The notes beneath the pieces were generated by a model. It saw nothing but the letters and a program-made list of their open reading frames with translations. It was not told the origin of the DNA and made no database searches. Source: Vagococcus sp. CY52-2 (GTDB lineage: Bacteria; Bacillota; Bacilli; Lactobacillales; Vagococcaceae). Taken from it: 64,000 bases of DNA. The position numbers and the translations under genes are program-made. Below are positions 28,122 to 37,400 of this stretch, piece after piece (the first letter of the stretch is position 1; every line of letters begins with the position of its first letter). The DNA lies in assembly GCF_022655055.1 (NCBI RefSeq), contig NZ_CP093384.1, forward strand, positions 434,001 through 498,000, given 5' to 3'.

Positions 28122-28151
28122 ATTATAACACGTTCTTTATTTAATAAACAA
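28122..28151 (-). promoter_or_regulatory. tagO promoter
   Basis: Minus strand: TTGTTT, 18-bp spacer ending TGT, TATAAT. Confidence 0.6.
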
Positions 28152-28225
28152 TTTAATTCTAACTATGAAGATTTGTTTAAAAAAGTCTAAATATCCTGAT
28201 TAGTTTTCCTAAAAAATAAAGATTA

Positions 28226-28234
28226 TGCTATACT
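28226..28234 (+). promoter_or_regulatory. LCP gene promoter (extended -10)
   Basis: TGCTATACT, with a weak TTCCTA 17 bp upstream, 52 bp before the GTG start. Confidence 0.55.
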
Positions 28235-28285
28235 GTTTAAGATTGAAATTATTTTTTATTCAAATATGATTAGGAGAAGGATAGA

Positions 28286-29428
28286 GTGAAAAAAAAGAAA
28301 GAAAAAAAAACTCCAAAAAATAAAGAAATACGAGAAGAAAATTATATTTCATTAAATCAACGACGAAATAGAAAAAGAGACACAAAACTTAAACGTAATA
28401 TGCTAAAAATCAGTAAAGTTTTAGGTATTATTTTATTACTTTGTTTACTAGGAGTTGTTGTTTACGGAGCAAAAATGTTTATAGATGGCAATAAGTTCCT
28501 AAATGATGCTTATAAGCCTAGAGACACCATGCAAGTTGCTAATGATAAAATTGACGTTCAAAAGGACCCTATTTCGATACTATTACTTGGTTTAGATGAT
28601 GATGCTGAGGATACGAGGGGAACTGGTGGAGCTAGAACAGATTCAATGATTTTACTCACCATCAATCCTTCTAAAGAATTAGTCAGTATGGTGAGTATAC
28701 CGAGAGATACTTACACGCACATTCAGACGAAAAATTTTGACGGGAATGATAAAATAAATGCTGCTTATGCACATGGTGGGATTGAAGGATCGATAGATGC
28801 AGTAGAAAATTTATTGAACATTCCAATTAATTATTATGCAACAGCTGATTTTAAAGCATTCGAAGATGTCGTGAATGCAGTCGGCGGGGTAGAAATAAAT
28901 GTTCCGTTTACTTTAACAGAACAAAATGCACAAGGTAAAAAAGTCGTTGAGTTAAAAGAAGGAAAGCATAACTTAAATGGCGAAGAAGCCTTAGCTTTTG
29001 CTAGAACACGTTATGTGGATAATGACGTTGAGCGTGGGAAAAGGCAACAAGAAGTTTTAGAGGCTATTGCACAAAAAGCGATGGCAGTAGGATCGATTGC
29101 AAAATATAAAAGTATTTTAAATGCATTGGATGGACATATTACAACAGATATGCCACCTAATCGTATTTTGTCAGTGGCGCAATCTGGTTTAACAAAAGAT
29201 TACAAATTCGATTCATATGTTTTTTCTTGGATGAGTTACATGTATGGTGATCAAAGTATGGTCGGTTTACATAAAGATAGCGTTGATTATATCTCGCATA
29301 AATTACGTCTATCACTTAATTTAGAATCGACAGATAATCGAGATGAAGAAGGCTATAAATTTACAACAGACAGCGTTGTTGACCCAAGAACTTATCCACA
29401 AGATGGGTATGCAATAGATGATGATTAG
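28286..29428 (+). CDS. LytR-CpsA-Psr (LCP) family glycopolymer ligase
   Basis: A 380-residue membrane-anchored enzyme. A strikingly basic cytoplasmic tail (about 1-38, mostly Lys/Arg) precedes a single membrane helix (about 43-63). The LCP domain (about 90-250) shows the pyrophosphate and lipid-binding signatures ARTDSMILLTI, SIPRDTY and LAFARTRY with its Arg pair. It attaches teichoic acid or capsule chains from the lipid carrier to peptidoglycan. Position between tagO and tagH points to teichoic acid. The start is GTG with AGGAGAAGGA upstream. Confidence 0.92.
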   Translation: MKKKKEKKTPKNKEIREENYISLNQRRNRKRDTKLKRNMLKISKVLGIILLLCLLGVVVYGAKMFIDGNKFLNDAYKPRDTMQVANDKIDVQKDPISILLLGLDDDAEDTRGTGGARTDSMILLTINPSKELVSMVSIPRDTYTHIQTKNFDGNDKINAAYAHGGIEGSIDAVENLLNIPINYYATADFKAFEDVVNAVGGVEINVPFTLTEQNAQGKKVVELKEGKHNLNGEEALAFARTRYVDNDVERGKRQQEVLEAIAQKAMAVGSIAKYKSILNALDGHITTDMPPNRILSVAQSGLTKDYKFDSYVFSWMSYMYGDQSMVGLHKDSVDYISHKLRLSLNLESTDNRDEEGYKFTTDSVVDPRTYPQDGYAIDDD

Positions 29429-29462
29429 GAGTTTAGGGGGCGTTTCCCTTAGACTCTTTTTT
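29429..29462 (+). terminator. Terminator after the LCP gene
   Basis: GAGTTTAGGGG (29429-29439) pairs with CCCTTAGACTC (29446-29456) with two G-U pairs, followed by six T. It starts immediately after the stop codon. Confidence 0.88.
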
Positions 29463-29499
29463 AAATTAATGAAGAATGGGTTAAGTTTAGAATGAAATT

Positions 29500-29528
29500 T
29501 TGATAAAATACTAATAATAGTGTAAAAT
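29500..29528 (+). promoter_or_regulatory. Promoter of the tagH-tagB-tagA-tagG operon
   Basis: TTGATA, 17-bp spacer, TAAAAT. It likely drives the genes from 29571 to 38030, all closely spaced. Confidence 0.7.
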
Positions 29529-29570
29529 GGTGTAGTTTTAACGAACAGAAAAAGAATAGGATGGGTCAAC

Positions 29571-30635
29571 GTGAATCAAAAAGAAAATCCAAAAGTAGAA
29601 TTAACGATGATTACCAAAGAATATGATTTGTATAAAAAAAAATCAGATAAAATCAAAGCATTATTTAAATTTTCAGAGAAACGTGTGCCGCATTTCTGGG
29701 GACTAAGGGGAATAGATTTGAAAGTCTATCCAGGTGAAGCAGTGGGATTAATCGGAATTAATGGATCTGGAAAATCTACGTTATCAAATATATTAGCAGG
29801 AATCATCCCTCAAACAACTGGGCAAATGACAATCAAAGGCGAAACATCCATTATTGCCATTGGTGCTGGGTTGAAACCACAATTAACAGGTCTTGAAAAT
29901 ATTCGTTTAAAGTGTTTGATGCAAGGGTTAACGAATGAAGAAGTTGATGCCATTTTACCAGATATTACAGAATTTGCTGACATAGGGGATTTTGTGAATC
30001 AACCGGTAAAAAATTATTCTAGTGGGATGCGCTCAAGATTAGGTTTTGCGATTGCTGTTCATAATAACCCAGATGTATTAATTATTGATGAAGCCTTATC
30101 AGTTGGAGATGATACATTTTATCAAAAATGTGTGGATCGTATTTTACAATTTAAAGCAGAAGGAAAAACAATCTTCTTTGTGTCACACTCTTTAAACCAA
30201 GTAAAGAAACTGTGTGATAAAGTCGCTTGGATTCATTATGGTGAATTACGTGAATATGGGGATACAGCAGAAGTTGTTGCCAATTATAATAAATTTATAA
30301 AGTGGTTTAGAACATTATCAGAACAAGAAAAAAAAGAGTATCAAGACGATTATAAAGAAAAGCAAAAAAACTTTAGTGTGGATGATCTAAAAAAAATAGC
30401 ATCTGAACGAGGGCATGGTAAATCCGCTTTAAGAGGTCCTGCTATTGGAACAATGTCACTGTTAACAAAAGTCGTTTTGTTATTTATGATTGTAGGAATT
30501 GTAGTATTTGGTACAATTAATATTAGAGGACGCTCTTTTAAATCATATTTTGCAGAAAAACAAACACCTCAAGTCGAGAAACAATTAGCACGAGATATCT
30601 CAGCGGAACAACTTTATGAAACGTTTATTGATTAG
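29571..30635 (+). CDS. tagH: Teichoic acid ABC exporter, ATPase subunit
   Basis: A 354-residue ATPase with Walker A GINGSGKST, TagH-type GLKPQLTGLENI, signature YSSGMRSRLGFA, Walker B VLIIDEALSVGD and switch His in FVSHSL. Beyond the ATPase (to about 245) is a short linker, then one membrane helix at about 300-320 and an outside tail. B. subtilis TagH has about 530 residues, so this is a short form with a reduced C-terminal part. With TagG (32500) it flips lipid-linked teichoic acid outward. GTG start. The next gene overlaps by 20 bp. Confidence 0.92.
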   Translation: MNQKENPKVELTMITKEYDLYKKKSDKIKALFKFSEKRVPHFWGLRGIDLKVYPGEAVGLIGINGSGKSTLSNILAGIIPQTTGQMTIKGETSIIAIGAGLKPQLTGLENIRLKCLMQGLTNEEVDAILPDITEFADIGDFVNQPVKNYSSGMRSRLGFAIAVHNNPDVLIIDEALSVGDDTFYQKCVDRILQFKAEGKTIFFVSHSLNQVKKLCDKVAWIHYGELREYGDTAEVVANYNKFIKWFRTLSEQEKKEYQDDYKEKQKNFSVDDLKKIASERGHGKSALRGPAIGTMSLLTKVVLLFMIVGIVVFGTINIRGRSFKSYFAEKQTPQVEKQLARDISAEQLYETFID

Positions 30636-31749
30636 TTCGATTAAAGAAATATACAGTTGGTTGATACGCCTGTTGTCTAATAGTAATCGACAAAATGAGG
30701 TAGTGGAACAAGTGTGCTATTTAATGAGCTTCCCTAATAATGATCAAGGCTTAATTGAAGCAATCCAACGACATTACCCAATCGTTGTGTTGTATAGTAA
30801 AAGTTGTAAAGATGAAGCGAAACTATTAGAGAAAAAGGGTGTATCCATTTATTGTTTAGACACGATTAATGGGTTAATTAATGGTATGAAGCAATTATCC
30901 ATAAGTAAGATCATTGTAGCAGATAATTATTTTGCTTGTTTAGGGGACATCACGTTTAAAGAAACGCAAACCGTGTACCAATTATGGCATGCTACTGGGG
31001 CAATCAAACAATTTGGGTTAGAAGATAAAGCAGCGATGAAACGCTCAAAAAAAGATAAAGAGCGATTTAAACGTGTTTATAATGCGTTTGATTATGTTTT
31101 TGTAGCATCCAAAAAAATGGGTGAGGTTTTTAAACGAAGTTACGGTTTTTCTGATGAACAAATTCTTTTGACTGGCTTTTCTCGGACAGATCATTTAGTG
31201 AATGGGACAAAGACAAATAACCAGAAAGATAAGCGCCATATTTTATATTTACCAACTTATCGTGACAGGATTCCATTGGAAAAGTGGTTGCTAGATATAG
31301 AAGGTGTGTCCAAGCAATTAAATGAACATGATCTCTTGCAAGTTAAATTACATCCACATGTTAAATTAACACAAGAGATGACAATGGAGAATGTTGAGTG
31401 GATTTCATCAAGTCAATCTGCAGATGACTATATTAAACAATCAGATGTCCTGATAACAGATTATTCTTCGGTGGCATTTGACTTTACTGTGGCTAATCCA
31501 GATAAACAATTAATTATGTATTGGCCTGATGAAGTGATTTATGAAGAAATAACAGGCATACAAAAAGGGATAAAGCAAGACTTTCCACAAAAAGTTGTTT
31601 ATACACCAACAGAATTATTAGAGCAGTTAAATAGTAATCAACCAATAGATAACCAAAGATTTAATCAATTATGGAATACTTATAATGATGGTAAGGCAAC
31701 CAGTCGGGTAGTAGGAGAGATCAAAAAGGTAATGGATGGAGAAAAATGA
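30616..31749 (+). CDS. CDP-glycerol:glycerophosphate transferase, TagB/TarB-like primase
   Basis: A 377-residue GT-B enzyme of the CDP-glycerol glycerophosphotransferase family. Signatures are LWHATGAIKQFG (where the polymerases have WHGTP), KLHPHVK with the nucleotide-side His, and ITDYSSVAFDF. The WHATGA variant and its place just before tagA suggest the primase that adds the first glycerol phosphate to ManNAc-GlcNAc-PP-undecaprenol, but I infer this. CDP-glycerol would come from TagD at 61629. The start overlaps tagH; the stop overlaps tagA. Confidence 0.85.
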   Translation: MKRLLISSIKEIYSWLIRLLSNSNRQNEVVEQVCYLMSFPNNDQGLIEAIQRHYPIVVLYSKSCKDEAKLLEKKGVSIYCLDTINGLINGMKQLSISKIIVADNYFACLGDITFKETQTVYQLWHATGAIKQFGLEDKAAMKRSKKDKERFKRVYNAFDYVFVASKKMGEVFKRSYGFSDEQILLTGFSRTDHLVNGTKTNNQKDKRHILYLPTYRDRIPLEKWLLDIEGVSKQLNEHDLLQVKLHPHVKLTQEMTMENVEWISSSQSADDYIKQSDVLITDYSSVAFDFTVANPDKQLIMYWPDEVIYEEITGIQKGIKQDFPQKVVYTPTELLEQLNSNQPIDNQRFNQLWNTYNDGKATSRVVGEIKKVMDGEK

Positions 31750-32486
31750 CAAAAAAGGTAGAGTATATTTTAGATACACCAGTTGACCAGTTAAAAATGT
31801 CAGATATTGAACGTGATATGTCTTGGTATTTTGACCATCATCAAAAAATGGTGTTAGCCAGTATTAACCCTCAAATTATTTTAATGTCTGAAAAAAATAG
31901 ATGCGTGAAATCATTTATTGAGCATGCGACCCATCGCTTTGCTGATGGTATTGGTGTAGTTAAGATGTCGAAATGGACAAAAGGAAGCATTAAAGAGCGG
32001 GTTGCTGGGATTGATGTGATGGCAAGTGTGTTAGAATTTTGTGCAGCAAATAAAAAATCAATCTTTTTATATGGTGCTAAACCATCTGTTGTGGTACAAG
32101 CTGCTAGAAATATTCAACTAGACTATCCTGGAGTTATCGTGGCTGGGTGGTTGGATGGTTATCAGAAAAAAAGTAGTGGTGAAGTAATTGATATGATAAA
32201 TAAAACACATTCAGATGTGTTATTTGTTGCCCTTGGCTCACCTAAACAAGAAGAGTGGTTACAACGCTATATGCCACAATTAAATGCGACTGTTTTCCAG
32301 ACTGTTGGAGGAAGTTTTGATGTTTATAGTGGAACGGTAAAGCGAGCGCCTGAAGTATTTATTAAAACAAATTTAGAGTGGTTGTATCGCTCAGTAAGTA
32401 ACCCGAAGCGCTTAAATCGTATTTTTCAAGTACCTTTGTTTGTCACGAAAGGATTAGTGTGGCATTTAAAACAAAGTAAACAGTAA
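31746..32486 (+). CDS. tagA: WecG/TagA/CpsF family ManNAc transferase
   Basis: A 246-residue GT26 enzyme. Visible family motifs are FADGIGVV with the catalytic Asp (about 58-65), IFLYGAKPSVV, VALGSPKQEEW and TVGGSFDVYSGTVKRAPE. It adds ManNAc from UDP-ManNAc to the TagO product, completing the linkage disaccharide of wall teichoic acid. It overlaps the preceding gene by 4 bp. The epimerase that makes UDP-ManNAc (MnaA) is not in this window. Confidence 0.93.
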   Translation: MTKKVEYILDTPVDQLKMSDIERDMSWYFDHHQKMVLASINPQIILMSEKNRCVKSFIEHATHRFADGIGVVKMSKWTKGSIKERVAGIDVMASVLEFCAANKKSIFLYGAKPSVVVQAARNIQLDYPGVIVAGWLDGYQKKSSGEVIDMINKTHSDVLFVALGSPKQEEWLQRYMPQLNATVFQTVGGSFDVYSGTVKRAPEVFIKTNLEWLYRSVSNPKRLNRIFQVPLFVTKGLVWHLKQSKQ

Positions 32487-32499
32487 GGAGAGCAAAAAC

Positions 32500-33315
32500 G
32501 TGAATGACGTAAAGACCGTAATTACAGAACAATTTAAAAATTTTGGGATTATTCGTCGTATTTCTAAATATGAAGAAAAAGCCACTTATCAAAGTCACTA
32601 TCTTGGATTATTGTGGCAAGTATTAAATCCAGCCATTCAAATAGGGATTTATTATCTAGTTTTTGGGCTTGGAATGAAGCGAAAGGATATTGATGGCATA
32701 CCATATATTATTTGGATGCTTGTAGGGATTATCGCTTGGTTCTTTATCAATAGCTCAATATTAGGGGAATCCAATAGCATCTATAAGCAAATAGGAATGG
32801 TCTCAAAGATGAAATTTCCAGTCAGTATTTTACCAACTGTTAATATGGCCAGTAATTTTAAAAGCTATCGTTGGATGATGTTAATTTTATTTACTTCGAT
32901 GTTTGCTGCTGGGATTTATCCTAATATTTATTGGATTCAGTATTTTTATTATCTATTTTGTATGTTGGCGTTTTTATTTGCGTTTGGTATTTTGAATTCG
33001 ACCATTTCAGTCTTGATAAGAGATTATCATATTATGCTTCAATCTATTCTGCGTTTGTTGTTCTATTTATCTGGCCCAATTTGGGAATTTCAGCGTATTT
33101 TTGCCGGAACAAAACATGCATGGGTGACGAGGTTGTTAGAATTAAATCCTATTTATTATATTATTGATGGATTTAGAGACTCGCTATTATATGGTCGTTG
33201 GTTCTGGGAAAAAGGTGTCCAAACAATCTTTTTCTGGTTGGTTGTTGGGGTATTACTTATTTTAGGATCACATATTCATATGAAATTTAGAGCACGATTT
33301 ATGGACTTTATGTAA
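32500..33315 (+). CDS. tagG: Teichoic acid ABC exporter, permease subunit
   Basis: A 271-residue ABC-2 type permease with six predicted helices. The N-terminal amphipathic segment (FKNFGIIRRISKYEEKATYQ) and YLGLLWQVLNPAIQIGIYYLVFG are typical of TagG and related polysaccharide exporters. It pairs with TagH. GTG start with AAGGAG 10 bp upstream. Confidence 0.92.
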   Translation: MNDVKTVITEQFKNFGIIRRISKYEEKATYQSHYLGLLWQVLNPAIQIGIYYLVFGLGMKRKDIDGIPYIIWMLVGIIAWFFINSSILGESNSIYKQIGMVSKMKFPVSILPTVNMASNFKSYRWMMLILFTSMFAAGIYPNIYWIQYFYYLFCMLAFLFAFGILNSTISVLIRDYHIMLQSILRLLFYLSGPIWEFQRIFAGTKHAWVTRLLELNPIYYIIDGFRDSLLYGRWFWEKGVQTIFFWLVVGVLLILGSHIHMKFRARFMDFM

Positions 33316-33327
33316 AAGGAGATTACC

Positions 33328-34497
33328 ATGAAAAAAATAATAGAAACAGTGATTTCAATATGGTTTAAACTATTGGGCAAATTGCCGAAAAAAAATCTGG
33401 TCTACTTTGAAAGTTTTCATGGTAAGCAGTTTAGTGATAATCCTAAAGCCGTTTATGATTATTTAAAAAAAGAAGACGCAACACTTGAACTAGTGTGGGG
33501 AGTAACGCGTGGATATGAGGAAACCTTTATCAAACAAAAGGTTCCTTACATCTCACGTTTTTCTTTGCACTGGTTTTTTGTTATGCCACGAGCAAAATTT
33601 TGGGTAATCAATACAAGAACACCATTATGGTTAAGTAAAGATAACCAAACAATCTATATCCAAACATGGCATGGCACACCCTTGAAACGTATTGGAGTAG
33701 ACATAGAGGAAGTTAATATCCCTGGTTACACAAAAGAGAGTTATGATCAAGAATTTTTACAAGAGAGCAAACGCTGGAACTATCTAACCTCTTCAAGTGA
33801 TTATACAACAGCACACTTTAAACAGGCTTTTGGCTTTACAGGTGAGATGATTACAAAAGGATTTCCAAGAAATGATCAGTTGGTTAACAGAAAGTCTCAC
33901 GAATCAAAAATAATGGAAATGAAACGTCAATTAGGTATTGATAACGATAAAAAAATCATTTTATATGCACCCACTTGGCGTGAAACTGATCATAAGACAG
34001 CCAATGGGTACGAGTTTAGCATCGAGTTTCCGTATGACAACTTTATAGAGACATGTGGTGAAGATATGATATTGCTTGTTAGAATGCATTATTTAGTTGC
34101 TCAAACGCTAGATACCTCGAAATGGCCAAAAGATAAATTGATAGATGTTTCTGTAGGGTATGATATGAGTGATTTATTGTTGGTGAGTGATGTATTGATT
34201 ACAGATTATTCATCTTGTATGTTTGATTTTAGTCTAACAAATCGTCCCATGCTATTTTTCATGCCTGATTCAACACAATACGAACAAGATATCCGAGGAT
34301 TTTATCAACCGATTCAGTCTTTGCTACCAGGTCCAATCATAAAGGAACCAGATAAATTAATCGAACAGTTAAAAAATTTAGGTACAATAGATTATAATAA
34401 GCAGTATGAAACCTTTAAGCAAATGTTCTGTAACAAAGAAACTGGAACATCAGCTCAATCTATTATGAAGATAATAAAAAAAGAAATGAGTGAATAA
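33328..34497 (+). CDS. CDP-glycerol glycerophosphotransferase (TagF/TarF-like)
   Basis: A 389-residue cytoplasmic-face enzyme with QTWHGTPLKRIG, LYAPTWRET, RMHYLVAQ and ITDYSSCMFDF, the family's conserved blocks. It would add glycerol phosphate units from CDP-glycerol to the growing chain. It lacks the long N-terminal domain of B. subtilis TagF and is closer in size to TarF. It sits 2 bp before another member of the family, so one may extend by a single unit and the other polymerise. AAAGGAG RBS. Confidence 0.88.
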   Translation: MKKIIETVISIWFKLLGKLPKKNLVYFESFHGKQFSDNPKAVYDYLKKEDATLELVWGVTRGYEETFIKQKVPYISRFSLHWFFVMPRAKFWVINTRTPLWLSKDNQTIYIQTWHGTPLKRIGVDIEEVNIPGYTKESYDQEFLQESKRWNYLTSSSDYTTAHFKQAFGFTGEMITKGFPRNDQLVNRKSHESKIMEMKRQLGIDNDKKIILYAPTWRETDHKTANGYEFSIEFPYDNFIETCGEDMILLVRMHYLVAQTLDTSKWPKDKLIDVSVGYDMSDLLLVSDVLITDYSSCMFDFSLTNRPMLFFMPDSTQYEQDIRGFYQPIQSLLPGPIIKEPDKLIEQLKNLGTIDYNKQYETFKQMFCNKETGTSAQSIMKIIKKEMSE

Positions 34498-34499
34498 CT

Positions 34500-37400
34500 A
34501 TGGCTGTACTATCTAAAATGAAAAGGATTGCTCAACCGTTAGTCAAAAGAAAACTATCTCCTATCGGAAAACGAGTGGAAACATACACCCATTATTTTAT
34601 TAATGAATCAGTCGACAAAAAGACGATTTTTTATGAAAGTCGTGATGGAAAATCTCTAACAGATTCTCCACTTGCTATATGTCTGTATATATTAAAAAAA
34701 GATGTGGAAAAACAATATACCCATATATGGAGTATTCAGTCATCTGAAGAGATGTCTTATTTTATGAATCGTTTTAAAGAATATGATAATGTGTTGTTTG
34801 TTGAAAGAAATTCTGATGAGTATTTAAAGTGGCTGACGAAAGCAGAGGTATTAATCAATAATGCCACCTTTCAGTCATTTGTGACGATTAAAGAAGAACA
34901 GACTTATATCAACACATGGCATGGAACACCATTAAAAACAATGGGGTTTGATATACCGGGAAACCCCAGTGGTGCTAGAAATGTGGTTCGCAATTTTTTT
35001 ATGGCCGATGTTTTGCTTAGCCCAAATGCTCATACAACTAATATGTTTTTAGATAGTTTTAGATTAAGAAATAACTATCAAGGTGTGATTTTAGAAGGTG
35101 GGTATCCAAGGATGGATGCAACCTTTAGTCATGACCATGATCATTTAATTCGGTTATTGCACGAAAGAGGTGTGAACCTGGATTTAAGTAAAAAACTATT
35201 ACTCTATACACCAACATGTAAAAGTGGGGAAGTGTCTTACACCGAACAAGAAATTCGTCAGATGATTAGTGAGACAACTATTTTGCGAGATCAATTTGGT
35301 GAAACCTATAACATTTTAATTAAAGTTCACCCATTTATTTATGATAAAGCCAAAAAGGAAAAAGCGTTAAGTGCTTATTTAATCCCTGATGGAATTGACA
35401 CAAATGAATTACTATCACTAGTAGATGTGTTAGTAACAGATTATTCAAGTATCTTTTTTGATTTCTTAGTAACCGATAAGCCAATTATTTTTTATTGTTG
35501 GGATGACGACTTATACAGTCATGAACGCGGTAAATACTTTGATTATGATGAATTACCTGGTCCTGTTGCCTTTAACTTGGATGGGTTAATCAATATTATG
35601 AATCATTTAGAAAAAAGAATCGAAGACACTCGTTGGAACTATGAGCGATTTAAACGATTATATGTATCTTATGATGATGGAAATGCAACACAACGTTATG
35701 TTGATTATTTATTATTTAACCAACCACTATCAGAAAAAATCAAAGAAATTCGCCAGAATCCAGATAAGCAAAAATTGCTTATTTATCCTGGAGGCCTACG
35801 AAAAAATGGGATTACGACAAGTTTTTTAAACCTTTTATCAACCATTGATTATGAAAAATATGCTGTGACGTGTTTATTGGGTAATCCAACCATACAAGAT
35901 CAAATAGAGTCTATTCAACGTATTCCAAAAGAGGTATCGTTACTATTTAATTTTGGTGAACCTAGTTATACGATGGGGGAAAGCTACCAAGATTTGTATT
36001 ATCGCATGCGTGGTGTCAATCCAAAGAAAAAAGAAAAATTCCCATTACATATTTATCAACGGAATATCAAGAGATTACTAGGAAAAAATAAATTTGATGT
36101 AAGTATTGACTTTAGTGGCTATAGCTTGCATTGGACAAAAAATATCCTAGCAGTCGACTCAGCGATGAAAGTCTGTTACTTACATAGTGATATGTTGGCT
36201 GATATGAATCGCGAGGTAAATGGTAAAAAAATTCACTATATCAATGTTAAAGGGATTATTAGTGTGTATGATTTTTATGACAAGTTAGTATCCGTGTCTA
36301 GTGTCATTCGTGATGTTAATAAGCAAAACTTGTCTAGCTATGCTGATGAATCAAAATTTGTGTATGCAGAAAATCTATTAAATATTCCACATATTTTAGC
36401 AACTGAGCCAGAACAAGTGTCAACTCACTCAAAACCGACACAACGATTATTTAGAGAGGCATATTTAAACAATCCATCAGAACCATTGGTGATTTTTGAT
36501 ACCAGACCTGATAGTCAATATGCTAATAATACAACAAGGGTATTATCAAAAGCTGAATTAACAGTATTAGGTAGATTTGTGTATCAAGAAGAAAGTTATG
36601 TGAAAATTAGTCAAGGTGATCGTTACATAGGTTGGATTAAAGAAAGTCATGTGACGTTGTTAGCTGATAGTATCCAATCAGAACACATCCTTTATAAACT
36701 CTCTAAGTTACAAGGTGGGGAGCATCATAAGTTATATACGCATCCTTTAGGATTAAGTGACAGTAAGATAATTTGTTCATTGAATCATTTTGATCGTTTA
36801 TATGTATTGGTAACAAAAAAAGTGATCACTCATACCGGGACCAGTTATGAATTATCCAACGGGAAAGAACCACTTGGATGGGTGAGTCCATCCGCCATTA
36901 GAGAGATGAGTTCAGTGGCGATGTTTCAACGTCAACTAACTAAAAAATGGTTAAATACCTTGTTTTCAACGGTTAATAGAAAGCGACTTGATGATTTGAC
37001 TTCGTTATCAAGACAGTACCCGATTAACGAATTAGCTCAGTTAACCAACGTGACAAAAGCATATGAGCAGCCCGATAGTGCCGCTAAAACTACTCAATTA
37101 GACATTGGCACATCAGTGATTTTACAATCAAAAAATAGTCAAACTGGCTGGGTGAAAGTTAAATTAGAAAATGGTCTGTCTTATTTTATAAAAGAAGCCG
37201 AGTTATCTGTTAGAGTGTCTCACGATCCGTTTATTTTGTTAAAAGAGCCACAATGTTTTCCAGCAATCGTTCAGACATCAGAAGTGGTTATTTATGCCTC
37301 ACTTGATGACGTATTGACACATAAAGGCTTGCTCTCACGTGTGCCAAAAGAAGTACGTGTGATTCAACGAGCACAAACCAATCAATTCAACACGTTTTAC

